This document shows, piece after piece, positions 48,301 through 56,396 of a stretch of DNA of 64,000 nucleotides (the stretch's first letter is position 1; the number at the start of each line of letters is the position of its first letter). The DNA is from Elephas maximus indicus (Eukaryota > Chordata > Mammalia > Proboscidea > Elephantidae), in assembly GCF_024166365.1 (NCBI RefSeq), contig NC_064830.1, positions 94,356,968 to 94,420,967 on the forward strand, in the 5' to 3' direction. The notes below the pieces were generated by a model that saw only the letters and a program-made list of their open reading frames with translations, ran no database searches and had not been told where the DNA came from. The position numbers and the translations under genes were made by a program.

Positions 48301-51300
48301 ACTTAAAAATGATTGCAATGGCAAATGTTTTGCTGTATCTATTCTGCCACAATAAAAGATTTTGAAAAATTGAATTCTTCACATGAGATGAATGCATGTT
48401 TCTGAATGTATGTTTTACTTTGGTAAAAATTTAACCCAGACCAACAAAAAAACAAGCAAACGAGACGGCAGATCTCTTGCACTGGCTGACCTCAGGCTCT
48501 TGACCCCCCCCGGTTTTTACCTCTATATTCCACTCTTTTGCAACATAAAAAAATAAACTAAAATCAAAAAACAAATTCATTTTCTCTCCCCGTCTTTCCA
48601 GCCTGTCCCAATGTCGCACCTCATCTCTTTTTTTTTAATCCAACAAATTTTTTTTTTTATCCAACAAAATTTTTTTTTTTTACAGGTTTGTTGTTGTTGG
48701 GTTCTGTCAGGCCAACTTCTACTCACAGCAGCCCCGTGTGACAGAGTGGAACTGCTCCCTAGGGTTTTCTAGGCTTTAATCTCTATAGGAGCAGATTGCC
48801 AGGCCTTTCTGCTGTGGCGCTGCTGGGTAGGTTGGTACAAACAGCCTTTTCGGTTAGCAGCCGAGCGCTTGCTTAACTGTTGCATGACCAGGGCTCCTTT
48901 TTACACCTTAATGAAGTATAATTGGTGTACAATAAATTGTGCATATTTAAAGGGTACAATTTGGTGAATTTTGACAAATAATACACATCTACAAAACCAT
49001 TACCCCAATCGAGAAAATGAACATAGCCATCTGCCCCCAAAGTATCCTTATGTTACTTCCTACCCATCTCCAGGCAAACACTGATCTACTTTTTGTTGCT
49101 ATAGGTTGGTTTGCCTTTTCTAGAACTTTATATAAATGGAATTGTACAGTGTGTACCCTTTTATGCATGACTTCTTACACTCAGCATACTGGCCTATAAG
49201 GTCACTGAGTTGGAATCGACTCAACTGCAGTGGTATTTTTTATGGGTGGCGTGTATCCGTGTCCCTCTTTATAGCGGAGTATATGTATAGACCACGATTT
49301 GTTTATCTATTAATCTGTAGATGGACATTTGGGTTCTTTCCAGTTTTGGGCTGTTACAACTAAAGCTGTGATGAACATTTGTGTGTGAGTCTTTGTGTGA
49401 ACGTGTGCTTTTATTTCTTACGGGTAGATTCCTAGGAATGAAATGGCTGGGTCTTACGATGTACTAGTAAACCGACTCTCGGATAAAAGTCCTGATTTGT
49501 ATCACTTGCTGATTTCCCTGGTGTAAATATTTCCTCTGTAATTGATTTCAAGCTACCAATGGTTTAATAATGGGCATGCCATTTTTTTGGCCATTTAACA
49601 ATTGGCTCTTGTGAGCCAGGACAAGCTGGCTCCAGCGCCTCACTGGTCATATGGTAGGTGTACGTTTCAGTTTTAAAGAAACTGCTATTCCAAAGGGGTT
49701 GGGCTATTTCACATTCTCACCAGCTCTTTATATGGTTTGTATTATGTTATGAGTCGGAATCGACTCGACAGCACTGGTTTTTTTTTATTATGATTTTAAA
49801 TTTTAGCCATTCAGATGGGCGTGTAGTGGTATCTTGAGATATCGTTCACATTTCATACAATTCAGCCATTTAAAGTGTACAATTCAATGGTTTTAAAAAG
49901 CATATTTACAGAGTCGTGCAACCATCACCACAGTTTGAGAACATTTCCATTACCCCTAAGAGGAGGCCTATTTTCTTGCTATTATAAATGGTTTTTACAA
50001 AATTTCCATTTCCAGTTGTTTGTTGCTAGTATATAGACATACAATTGATTTTTTATATATTGGCCTTGTATCCTTCAACCTCTGTTTATGTGTCTGCCTC
50101 CCCAATCAGATTGGGAGCTCCTTCAAGCTGGGAGGGACTTGGCTTGATTCATCTCATGTCCACTAGGGCCCAGTCCAAGGTCTGGCACGTAATAGGCATT
50201 GAATGTCCAAGGGAAGGATGGATGGATGGGTGAATGGATGGATGGATGGATGGTGAATTGTGCCTGTATTTGTCACAAGTGTTCAAGCAGGGACTGAACC
50301 GATCGGTTTTTGTTTCTAAATCTACTGCAGCTTGCTGCATGCCACAGAGGTCTGCATACTGCTGAATGTCACTAGGAGACCATAGTCTTCAGTGCATGGT
50401 AGGCGTTGGGCCAAGCTCTTCGCATGCGTCTTCTCATTAACCATGCTTTGCTCCTCGTCTCCCACCTCTCCTTTCCTTGTTCATAAAGCTTCAGCCACTT
50501 TGATCTCCTTGTTCTTCAAATATGCTAAACACATTGCCCTCAATACTTGCTTTCCGTTTGCCTCGAACACTTGCATGATGTTTCCTCACTTCCTTTAGGC
50601 TTTTGCTCAAAGGTCACCCCCTCAAGAGAGCATTGCTTGACCTCCCCAGCTAAAACAGCGTTCTCCTACCCTCTTATCTTGCCATCTCTGGGTAACATAG
50701 CATGCTCGGTCTTCAACATTGTTAAATATCCTTTTCCTTCCTCATTTTATTATCTGCATCTTACTCTAGGGAAGTACCATGTTTTGTTAGTATAATGGCA
50801 CATTGATTGAGCACACACTGTGTGCCAAGCAGATTGCTGAGTGCTTTACTTGATCTACACAGCACTCCTATGAGGTCGGGGCTTTTTTCTGAGACAGGTT
50901 CAGTTACTTGCCTACATCTCCCTGGTGCTAGTCCATTGTCCTCCCCCTCTGGTCCTGTTGGTTTGGTTGAGGGGTGCCAAGATGGGGCTGTGTCAGTCTG
51001 TCCGACGCCCTGTGCTTTTCTTCTTTTTAGTTTCATAGGTGACCCTGACAGGCTTCTTCACATCCAGGTGGAAGATTCGCTGGAAGCCAAAATTTCTCCG
51101 TTTTTACGCCATCTCTGTCACTTCATCGGTAAGGAGCATTCTCTAACCGGGTAGCAACTGACCTGGGCCTGGGGGTGGAAGGTCTGTGGTACCTCCTCCA
51201 CTGCCTATTTCTGATAGGTCTCCCAGAGCTCAGGTGTGGCTGGACAGGTGTGGACCCCAGGCCAAGCCCAGCCTCTCAGGAGCCTTCAGCAATATGGGCA

Positions 51301-54300
51301 GCCATGGTGTTTGCCTCAGGGCAGTGGAATCAAACAAGAACACCAAACTGTGGATCCAGAGCCCTGGGTTCTGGCCCTGGCTGGACCATCTAATGGTTCC
51401 TGTTTGGCCGATGTGAAGTGAGGGTGCTGACACAACCTGATGGGTACACACGTTCATGGAAGCCTGCTCTGCACTGGGCTTTGGGGACCTCAAGGTGAAT
51501 CACACTGCATCCCTGCTCTCATGTCTGTCAGTGAGGTGGGGGTGAGCAGCCAAAGGAAGACTCCAAAGCCCCTCCAGCTCTGAATTCAGGATTCTAAATG
51601 TGTGTACCTGGCTCCCTTCTGCCCTCTCACCATGTACGAGTGGTGTCCACCCGTAGCTTAGCTCATCGAGGGTGAATTTTTCGGTCATTCCCAGGGTACA
51701 GGTCTGCCCTCAGAAAGCAAGGTCCCTGGAGAAAGTGAGGGGGAATCAGTTCAGAGGCCCCACCCATGACTGCCTGCCTGGCACCAACACATCTCCAGCC
51801 TAAGGCGCTGCAGGAGGGCTGGAGAATAGCGTTTTGGTCCAAATGTCCAGTGTTTGATTGGGCTTTATTTGCCCAGTAGGTGTCAACTATCACATCACTG
51901 GTTGAACCTTTCCTAGGACCAGAGACTGAGACTTGCCACGTGTCCCACCATGGGGTGGCAGAGCCACATGGCACAAAGAGGTCCCTTCTTCAGCAGACCT
52001 CATTGTGAAGCTTTGTGCCTCAGTTTCCTTACTCATAGGATGGGATAGTTGGCCCTAGTCATCTGAGTCCTTCTTCAACCCTGACAGTCTGTAACTTTGG
52101 CTTGGTATGTTACCTTCTGTTCTTGCGGGTTTCAGACCAGCCTGAGGATGCCAGCTTATAAGGCTTACTGGGTGAGCCTTATAGCCTTGGGGGCACTGTC
52201 AAGTGTAATTATAGCTAACATTTCTATGCCAGGCACGGTTCTGAGCATAGAGCAAAAACCCTATGAGGTAGATCTATTGTTATCCCATTTTCCAGATGAG
52301 AAAACTGTGGCTTAGAGTAATTTGCCCAGGTCCCACAACCAGTGAGTGGCAGAGCTAGGATTTATACCCAGGCCATGTGGCTTCAGAGACCATGGCTTTT
52401 CACTGTATGCTACACTGCCTCTGTAGGCATCCAGGTGCCCTTGGGGGAAAATCCACTCATCCCTCTCTGGAAGGCCAAGTGGTAGCAGAGCTTCCTGGGT
52501 TAAAGCCTGGAGAGCCAAAGAAGAGGCCTTTGCATGATAGGCCTGAATGCCCAGACGTGATTCTCTTGAACTTCCAGCTAGATATGAGGACCCTTATTTG
52601 TTGGATGATGAAGCAGTGGCCTGGAGAGTCACGTGACTTGCCCAGGACATGTGCAAGTTCTGGACTCACTCTCTCATGGGCCCACTGAGGCCAGTTGTCT
52701 TACAGCAAACCTGGCTCATAGTGAAGGGGCCATGCATGACCCACCCACCCTTCCTCCTCTTGCAGACATTCACTTCGAGCTTGACTCTGTCATCCTGGTG
52801 TTTTCCAAATTGGGCATCAGCCGCAGCTGTGTGGCCATCATCGCCTACCTCATGCACCGGCACGGGCAGACCTTGAAGGTACAAATATCTCAGTCCAGGC
52901 TTGGCCCATGGCCACCCAGGAGGTGGGCTCAGAGCTGGACCTGGGAGGAACAAGGCAGTGGCAGTGCCGTGGGGTCCTATTGTTGGGTGGTCAGGGCAGG
53001 GGTCAGGAGGGCAGCTCCAGGTCTAGGGCTTTGCCCAGAATACCACCCCCAAAGCCTCGAGGCCTGGGCTCTGACCCTGCCCCATTACCCAGGAGCTGGG
53101 CACACAAGGCAGGCCCAGGCATTAGTCTGTCTACTGTATTTGTCTAGCACTCAGCAAGGGAGGCAGCACCTGGATGCAGCTTGGGGTCCCAGGATTTAAG
53201 TGCAGAAGGGCTCTCAGTAGGCACTACTCCAACCATCTTCTTTTACCCATGAGGAGCCCAGCGAGGGCAGGGAGGTCGGGAGCCATCACAGCAAACTCAG
53301 TGGGAACTCTGGGCTCCTGACTCCCACTGCAGTGCTCGGGGAGTGGGGAGTCTTGGGCTTGGGTAGGACTGAGAAAAACATTTGCCCAGAGGTGTGTTTT
53401 GATTGAGTGGGAGGGATACCGTTGGGCAGTGGTTTTGGATGTCAACCCAGCATGCTCTCTGGAGTGAAGTTGCTAGAAAGAGTCTTGGATGGAAACTCAG
53501 AGAACGAGGAGTCAGAGGATGTGAGGCCCAAGGCCCTGTCCTCACACCCCATCCAAGGTGAACTTTCTGGAGCCTCACTCTGGCGTCACTGCCTGCTTGA
53601 GGACTGTTGTGGCGCCCACTGGTGCGTGGGGGTGACGTTGCTGATGCATCTTGGGTGGAAGGCTGTGCTGTTGCTCCTGTAGAGATGCCTCCCCAGTCAC
53701 CTCCCCCAGAATCGGTTGTCCTGGGAAAGGCCTCTTCGGGGCCTTGGCTGGTATGCAGAGAAGGTGGGAGCTGGCAGAAGGCCTCTTCTCCAGCTTGGGT
53801 AGAGGCAGAGCTTACCCCCTGGCAGGGACCTGAGAGCTCCACAGCTTGAGCCCCCTGGAGCTTTTCCTGCTGTGGTCCTTGGGTTCCTCATTTCTCACAG
53901 GGAGAGTTGGGCACAGAGGCCTTCAGCATGCTCCCTCCTCTGATGTTTAGTGATGGTCACCCACTAGATGTGGACAGTGGCCACTGTCCTAAACCTTCCA
54001 AGCCAATTGCAGTCTCGTCTGTGGCCATATCCAGGGCAGAGGTCACTTGCCAGAGTCGGCTAACAAAGAGCAGAGTGAGAAGGCTCCTCCCACGTGGCTC
54101 CTCTGGGTTCTGCAAGGGCGCAGCTGTTACAGAGATGGGGACAGACAGGCCCCAGCGCCTCTGCAGGGAGATTGACAGTGCTTTGCACTCTGGGTGGCCA
54201 GGAGCTTGGGTGCCTGGGGCCTAGGCAGTTCTCTCAGGAGCAGCATGGTGTTCCCTTCCCGGGGCAGCAGTCTCCCCGCTTTACTGAAGAAAAGTCCTGT

Positions 54301-56396
54301 TGCTGGGCACTCTGCTGGAGATGCCTTCTCGATAAGTCTTGGCCTTGCAAGCTGTGTTACCACGGAGCTGTGGGGCAGGGGGGCTGTGCTGTTGTCATGT
54401 TGGGTCCTTTCTGGACTGAGCAAGTCCTGTAGCAGGGTTAGCTTTCCCTGCCGCCACGCAGTATCCAGGGTCACGGAGCCAGCTGACCTGGCTCAGCTAT
54501 GGTGCTCCTGGGCCCCAGGCAGATGTTCCTTACTTCCTGTCTGTTGATTTTGGCTCCCTCAGTGCCCTGGGGACAGCCGTGCTCTGCTGGCTGTCATCGG
54601 CTTAGCTGTGGTGATCAGAGCCTAAAGGTCTGGCAAGGAAGGCTGTGTGCCACTCACCAGCCCAACACACAGCTTTCAGGGCTTGGGGCCCCAGCGCTCT
54701 TGAGGCACAAGGCCAGCTCTTGGAGTTGTCTCCTTCCTGTCCCTCCCCCACCTCTGGGAGGGTGGGGGTCAAGGAGTGAGCTGGGGAGAAGCTGGAACCA
54801 AGAAGTGGCTAGCACCCAGAGCCTCTCATTACCCCTGACCTGGGCTTTCAAAGCTTTGGTGCGGAAAGTTAAAAATCTTGCTTCCACGACTATATGGGAT
54901 CAGAGCCCTCAAGCCCAGGAGAAATCAGTTTCAGTGCCTTTAAACTGCCTGGGGGGTTACTTTGACCCTGAGAGGTCTTCAGAGAAACAAATTCCTGAGG
55001 CACTGTAATAGCCAGAGTTGGGAGTGCTACACCTACTACTTCAGGTGTAATAAAAACATTCAATAGCCCTGCAACATTAGGTACTATTATTGTCCGCATG
55101 TTAGGGGAGGAATAGAGGCCATGGAACGCTCCAGAGGCCCCACAGCTGTAAGTGGTGGAGCTGGGATTCAGACGCCACTGCTCGAGAGTCTGGACTTTGA
55201 ACAAGGCACTGACATGGCTGGCAGAGACAGTGCTGGCCTGGCCATCTGAAGGATGGGCCATGGCCGGGTGGGTGCTGCTCCTTACCAAGTGTGACCTGGG
55301 GCATGTCCCAGGCAAATAAATGAGGCTGGAGGTTTCTGTTTGTTCGTTTTTTTGAATTATGCTTTAGATAAAAATTTACAGAGCAAATTAGTTTCTCACT
55401 AAACAATAATACACATATTGTTTTGTGACATTGGTTGCCAACCCCGTGACGTGTCAACGCCCTCCCCTTCTCAACCTTGGGTTCCCCATTTCCATTCATC
55501 CAGCTTTTCTGTCCCCTCCTGCCTTCTCCTCTTTGCCCCTGGACTGGTGTGCCCTTTTAGTCTCGTATACACAGTTGAGGACGCGTATCATTGTTTGTCG
55601 TATGGGCCTGTCTAATCTTTGGCTGAAGGGTGAAGCTCTGGAGTGACTTCAGTACAGAGTTAAAAGAGTGGCCAGGAGCCACGCTCTTGGGGAGCATCTG
55701 TTCTTTCTGCCTGCCGGATGTGCTGCGAAAGTTGTAGCAGACACTTTGTGGGTTGGAAGGACGTGTGTGTGGGGAGGTGGGGAAGAAGCGGGGATTTCTA
55801 AGACCTAACTAAACCTTACTTCTGCACAGCTGTGCCCCCTGACACCAGTTTTGGCTTTTCCTTTTTCCTCTGTCCTTGGTCCAGATGGAGACCAGCTGGT
55901 TACCTCCTCCATGTAATAACCCTCCCTGTGCCTCAGGATGGACACCTAAAGGCAGTAATCTTTAGTTTTCCCTTCTGCGGAGAACTTGACCACAATCTCT
56001 TTCCCTTTCCATTAATTCATACTTCTTTGTTGAGGGGAGGTTCACGGGTTCACAGCTGTTGCCTCAGCTGTGGAAACAGGAGGCCTCTGAAGAAGGAATC
56101 ATTTCTGTGCCCACATTCAAAAGCAGGTGCAGAGCCAGGACTCCTGGCCCTAAGGAGTTAGCCCCAGACTGCTGCTGTGTCTGTCTGCCCTCCTGCACTG
56201 GCCCTGACCGCAGTGGGAAGGGCCAGGACCGGTCTTGATATCTACCCTCTCCCTGTGTTCACAGAGGTCCTGGAACTACGTCAAGAAGTGCAAAGGCAAC
56301 ATGTCTCCAAACCGGGCCTTTGTGGACCAGCTGCGGCTTTGGGAGAAGATCATCCTTGGAGACTTTGTCACAGACACCTCGGATCTCCTCTACTGA
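24225..56396 (+). CDS. STYXL1: Serine/threonine/tyrosine-interacting-like protein 1 (MK-STYX), pseudophosphatase
   Basis: Complete frame by join 24226-24328, 25482-25543, 28330-28468, 34784-34929, 38513-38658, 51031-51128, 52766-52878, 56265-56396: 939 nt, 312 residues plus stop (human about 313). Residues about 20-150 form a rhodanese/CDC25-homology domain ([29 protein letters not shown]) with an acidic linker at 84-100 ([11 protein letters not shown]). Residues about 155-300 form a dual-specificity phosphatase domain. The normal HCxxxxxR nucleophile loop reads [10 protein letters not shown] (243-252), with Ser 245 where active enzymes have Cys, so it should be catalytically dead. The human protein is known as MK-STYX, a regulator of stress granules (G3BP1) and of apoptosis through PTPMT1; that role is family knowledge. 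Phases agree at every junction. The intron after exon 4 has a GC donor. It shares a promoter with MDH2. Confidence 0.96.
24622..25140 (-). mobile_element. Solo LTR of the same ERVL-like family, antisense
   Basis: 519 bp with TG...CA ends (TGTCTTAG ... CCATGACA). Its reverse complement aligns with the LTR at 17017: TGTCA-GGATT start, CAACTTGG-TAGG, ATGATTCCC-GTATTGTATG, and a GCAGCACTA...AAGACA end. A solo LTR within STYXL1 intron 2. Confidence 0.75.
25482..25543 (+). CDS. STYXL1: STYXL1 coding exon 2
   Basis: 62 nt, acceptor ttccttttcag, donor gtacac. Encodes [19 protein letters not shown] then KQ, the first rhodanese/CDC25-homology motif. Ends in phase 0. Confidence 0.95.
26394..26424. repeat. 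A16-T15 inverted homopolymer
   Basis: A run of 16 A is followed at once by 15 T, a perfect palindrome in STYXL1 intron 3. It could be two poly-A tails abutting or slippage. Sequencing or assembly error at such a site is also plausible. Confidence 0.7.
26925..27315 (-). mobile_element. L1 LINE 3' fragment, antisense
   Basis: Reverse-complement L1 text: agtgggatcatacaatattt, ttcatctcttgatggatact, aataatgctgcagtgagcat. Degraded. Confidence 0.75.
28330..28468 (+). CDS. STYXL1: STYXL1 coding exon 3
   Basis: 139 nt, acceptor tttccttag, donor gtgggt, phase 0 in and 1 out. Encodes [20 protein letters not shown] and onward. The last third is an acidic, probably disordered linker ([13 protein letters not shown]). 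Confidence 0.94.
28846..29013 (-). mobile_element. Young afrotherian SINE, perfect 13-bp duplication
   Basis: Flanked by gatagatcttaaa at 28833-28845 and 29014-29026. Nearly intact: tgctgtcgagtcgattccga tail, ggagcgcctggtggatttga and ccactgtgccaccagggttt inverted head. Inserted into the L1-type element. Confidence 0.92.
29051..29328 (-). mobile_element. L1 3' end, short truncated copy, nested
   Basis: Closely follows the 3'UTR of the copy at 11584. The T-run lies at its left end. Flanked by caaggtagaca at 29040-29050 and 29329-29339, an 11-bp target-site duplication. Confidence 0.8.
29737..29887 (+). mobile_element. Afrotherian SINE with duplication
   Basis: Head cctggtggcatagtggtaag, B-box-like gcagtttgaatcc, tail tggggtcgctctgagccaga. 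Flanked by tgtgagcttat (29726-29736) and tgtaagcttat (29888-29898), one mismatch. Confidence 0.85.
31187..31350 (-). mobile_element. L1-type 3' end fragment
   Basis: A T-rich left edge, then ggtgaaaatttatacagcaa and ttcagtgacgttagttacat. Same family as 23930-24100. Confidence 0.6.
32075..33420. other. Unassigned stretch in STYXL1 intron 4
   Basis: 1.3 kb in which I recognise no gene and no named repeat. It is compositionally ordinary, and could hold an old retroelement I cannot identify by eye. Confidence 0.5.
33466..33673 (-). mobile_element. Afrotherian SINE inside L1
   Basis: gttgccaccaagttgagttt tail, cagggttttcagtggctgat middle, inverted head at 33610-33673. Interrupts the L1 at 33425. 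Confidence 0.8.
34210..34266 (+). mobile_element. Tail-only SINE/RTE fragment
   Basis: Just the 3' tail (gtcgctatgagtcaggatcc, gatggcaactgattt) and a T-run, with no tRNA-like head, inside an L1. Consistent with severe 5' truncation of an RTE or SINE insertion. Confidence 0.65.
34784..34929 (+). CDS. STYXL1: STYXL1 coding exon 4 (followed by a GC donor)
   Basis: 146 nt, acceptor ccattcttag, entering at phase 1 and ending at codon CAG. Encodes [25 protein letters not shown] and TQKVIWMPQ. The intron begins gcaagg instead of gt. A GC donor with an otherwise strong CAG|gcaag context is a known minor class. The next exon continues the protein exactly (ELDAFQPYP), so this boundary is well supported. 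Confidence 0.92.
36440..36560 (+). repeat. Local duplication, copy 1 (segments A1 and B1)
   Basis: Segment A1 (36440-36521, 82 nt) recurs at 38005-38086 with the same length and about ten mismatches. Segment B1 (36523-36560) recurs at 37541-37579. Both copies lie in the STYXL1 intron between coding exons 4 and 5. Confidence 0.7.
36755..36972 (+). mobile_element. Afrotherian SINE
   Basis: gtgtccctgggtgatgcaaa head, ggaggttctagtccacccag B-box region, ggggttaccatgagtcagga tail. Lies between the two duplicated segments. Confidence 0.8.
37074..37106 (+). repeat. C-rich low-complexity tract
   Basis: Repeated CCCCCT units followed by CCCCCCACCCCCC. The minus strand has four or more G-runs and is quadruplex-prone. 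Confidence 0.7.
37541..38086 (+). repeat. Local duplication, copy 2 (segments B2 and A2, order swapped)
   Basis: B2 at 37541-37579 (atgttattactgagtcaga shared) precedes A2 at 38005-38086 (cattcaatccc, tctaatggca, gggtctgtgtgaac shared). In copy 1 the order is A then B with one base between. Confidence 0.65.
38513..38658 (+). CDS. STYXL1: STYXL1 coding exon 5
   Basis: 146 nt, acceptor tccctgcctcag, donor gtaagt, phase 0 in and 2 out. Encodes [40 protein letters not shown] and NVSMEIGP, the start of the dual-specificity phosphatase fold. Reading on through the donor meets an immediate TAA. Confidence 0.95.
39153..39751 (-). mobile_element. LTR of the ERVL-like family, antisense, SINE-interrupted
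   Basis: TGTCTTAGTTATC at the left and AATCCATAATA at the right frame the LTR; a SINE sits at 39184-39353. Beyond the right edge, the minus strand reads as a purine-rich tract (gggggaccaaaggg), as expected for the polypurine tract just upstream of a 3' LTR. The element therefore reads leftward. Confidence 0.7.
39184..39353 (+). mobile_element. Afrotherian SINE inside the LTR
   Basis: Near-consensus: accctggtggtgcagtggtt head, accaggcgctccttggaaac, gttgctgtgagtcagaatca tail. Flanked by gctgtaacaga (39173-39183) and gctataacaga (39354-39364), one mismatch. Confidence 0.9.
39752..41277 (-). mobile_element. Degenerate ERVL-like internal region
   Basis: Lies between the antisense LTR and the RTE. 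On the minus strand two open stretches (about 41260-40982 and 40844-40476) join into one charged, Glu/Lys-rich, coiled-coil-like translation broken by a frameshift and a stop. A gag-like remnant is possible, but I cannot assign a domain. It is non-functional. Confidence 0.5.
41278..44475 (-). mobile_element. RTE-type LINE, nearly full length, disabled
   Basis: About 3.2 kb, the usual RTE length. On the minus strand, 5' to 3': an untranslated region (44475-44100); an apurinic-type endonuclease segment (44048-43656, with [11 protein letters not shown] and IYAP motifs); a further piece (43609-43349); a reverse transcriptase segment (43003-42113, with FIDYGKASD and [16 protein letters not shown]); and the C-terminal domain (41892-41287). 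The frame is broken several times. Near 42040 the catalytic YADD box is out of frame with its Tyr codon now TAG. The 3' tail at 41278-41340 matches the SINE tail. Confidence 0.88.
44485..44604 (-). mobile_element. LTR fragment of the ERVL-like family
   Basis: Ends cacaattcaatccatagca, and the middle aatactgggtatcatggctt matches the outer edge of the other antisense LTRs. It lies immediately beyond the RTE, so it may be the remnant of the second LTR of the element starting at 39153. Confidence 0.6.
44606..45012 (+). mobile_element. L1 LINE 3' end with poly-A
   Basis: ggaatattactcagccatga through caacaatgtggatgaacctt to ttttaccacaataaaatt and an A-run. 5'-truncated. Confidence 0.8.
45563..45772 (+). 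mobile_element. Afrotherian SINE with perfect 25-bp target-site duplication
   Basis: Flanked by identical 25-bp repeats at 45538-45562 and 45773-45797. Carries an internal A-run at about 45670. Inserted into L1. Confidence 0.9.
46587..46777 (+). mobile_element. Afrotherian SINE, diverged
   Basis: ccttgggtgatacaaatggt head, gcgattctaacccaccc, gagcagttctactctgtaac, tgactctatggcaacaggt tail. Confidence 0.75.
47110..47623 (-). mobile_element. Solo LTR of the ERVL-like family, antisense, inside L1
   Basis: Left tgttttaagttatctcgtgc, right gacacaattcaatccagaaca. Its overall text parallels 24622-25140 (agaaataccacaagt, gaattcagggtgccagctcc). It splits the L1 at 45013. Confidence 0.75.
47855..48375 (+). 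mobile_element. L1 LINE 3' end
   Basis: gcagcactattcatagtagc, cccagatgtccaccaatgga, ggaatattattcagctataa, through to a ccacaataaaagat end. Separate from the L1 before it. Confidence 0.8.
48684..48897 (-). mobile_element. Afrotherian SINE, diverged
   Basis: Begins with T-runs then gttgttgttgggttctgtca; the inverted head ends gcatgaccagggctcc. Confidence 0.75.
48900..50000 (-). mobile_element. L1 LINE 3' fragments, antisense, with two tail-only insertions
   Basis: aagtataattggtgtacaat, gacatttgggttctttccag and cattcagatgggcgtgtagt are inverted L1 text. SINE/RTE tails without heads are inserted at 49194-49240 and 49746-49787. Confidence 0.7.
50213..50253 (+). repeat. (GGAT)n microsatellite
   Basis: About ten GGAT/GAAT tetranucleotide units. 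Confidence 0.85.
51031..51128 (+). CDS. STYXL1: STYXL1 coding exon 6
   Basis: 98 nt, acceptor cttctttttag, donor gtaagg, phase 2 in and 1 out. Encodes [16 protein letters not shown] and [16 protein letters not shown] of the phosphatase fold. The preceding intron is 12.4 kb, the longest in the gene, and carries the RTE and LTR insertions. Confidence 0.95.
52215..52400 (-). repeat. MIR SINE, antisense
   Basis: atttctatgccaggcacggt, cccattttccagatgagaaa and gagtggcagagctaggattt: an almost complete inverted MIR. Confidence 0.75.
52766..52878 (+). CDS. STYXL1: STYXL1 coding exon 7 (degenerate active-site loop)
   Basis: 113 nt, acceptor cctcttgcag, donor gtacaa, phase 1 in and 0 out. Encodes [13 protein letters not shown] then [20 protein letters not shown]. 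The phosphatase signature Cys is Ser (residue 245) and the preceding His is Phe, while Gly-Ile-Ser-Arg is kept. Confidence 0.96.
52879..56264. other. STYXL1 intron 7 (3.4 kb)
   Basis: GC-richer, with no young SINE. A MIR-like stretch at about 55060-55190 and the L1-type 3' fragment at 55342 are the only repeats seen. Long open frames here on both strands (for example 53297-53842) reflect base composition. Confidence 0.65.
55342..55640 (-). mobile_element. L1-type 3' end fragment
   Basis: ttatgctttagataaaaatt, then tttgtgacattggttgccaa and ccatttccattcatccagct. Same broad family as 155-1080; the rightmost recognisable young element in the window. Confidence 0.55.
56265..56396 (+). CDS. STYXL1: STYXL1 coding exon 8 and stop
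   Basis: 132 nt including TGA at 56394-56396; acceptor tgtgttcacag. Encodes [34 protein letters not shown] and the C-terminus DTSDLLY. The 3'UTR follows directly. Confidence 0.95.
   Translation, partial: RSWNYVKKCKGNMSPNRAFVDQLRLWEKIILGDFVTDTSDLLY

Larger units (their letters stand above)
38659..51030. other. STYXL1 intron 5 (12.4 kb), retroelement-dense
   Basis: Between coding exons 5 and 6. Almost continuous mobile-element sequence from 39150 to 50000 as itemised separately; no host gene is seen inside. Confidence 0.85.

Noticed and set aside
53297-55008. Open frames of 105-181 codons in STYXL1 intron 7
   Set aside because: No recognised homology, no splice or promoter context, overlapping on both strands; attributed to base composition.
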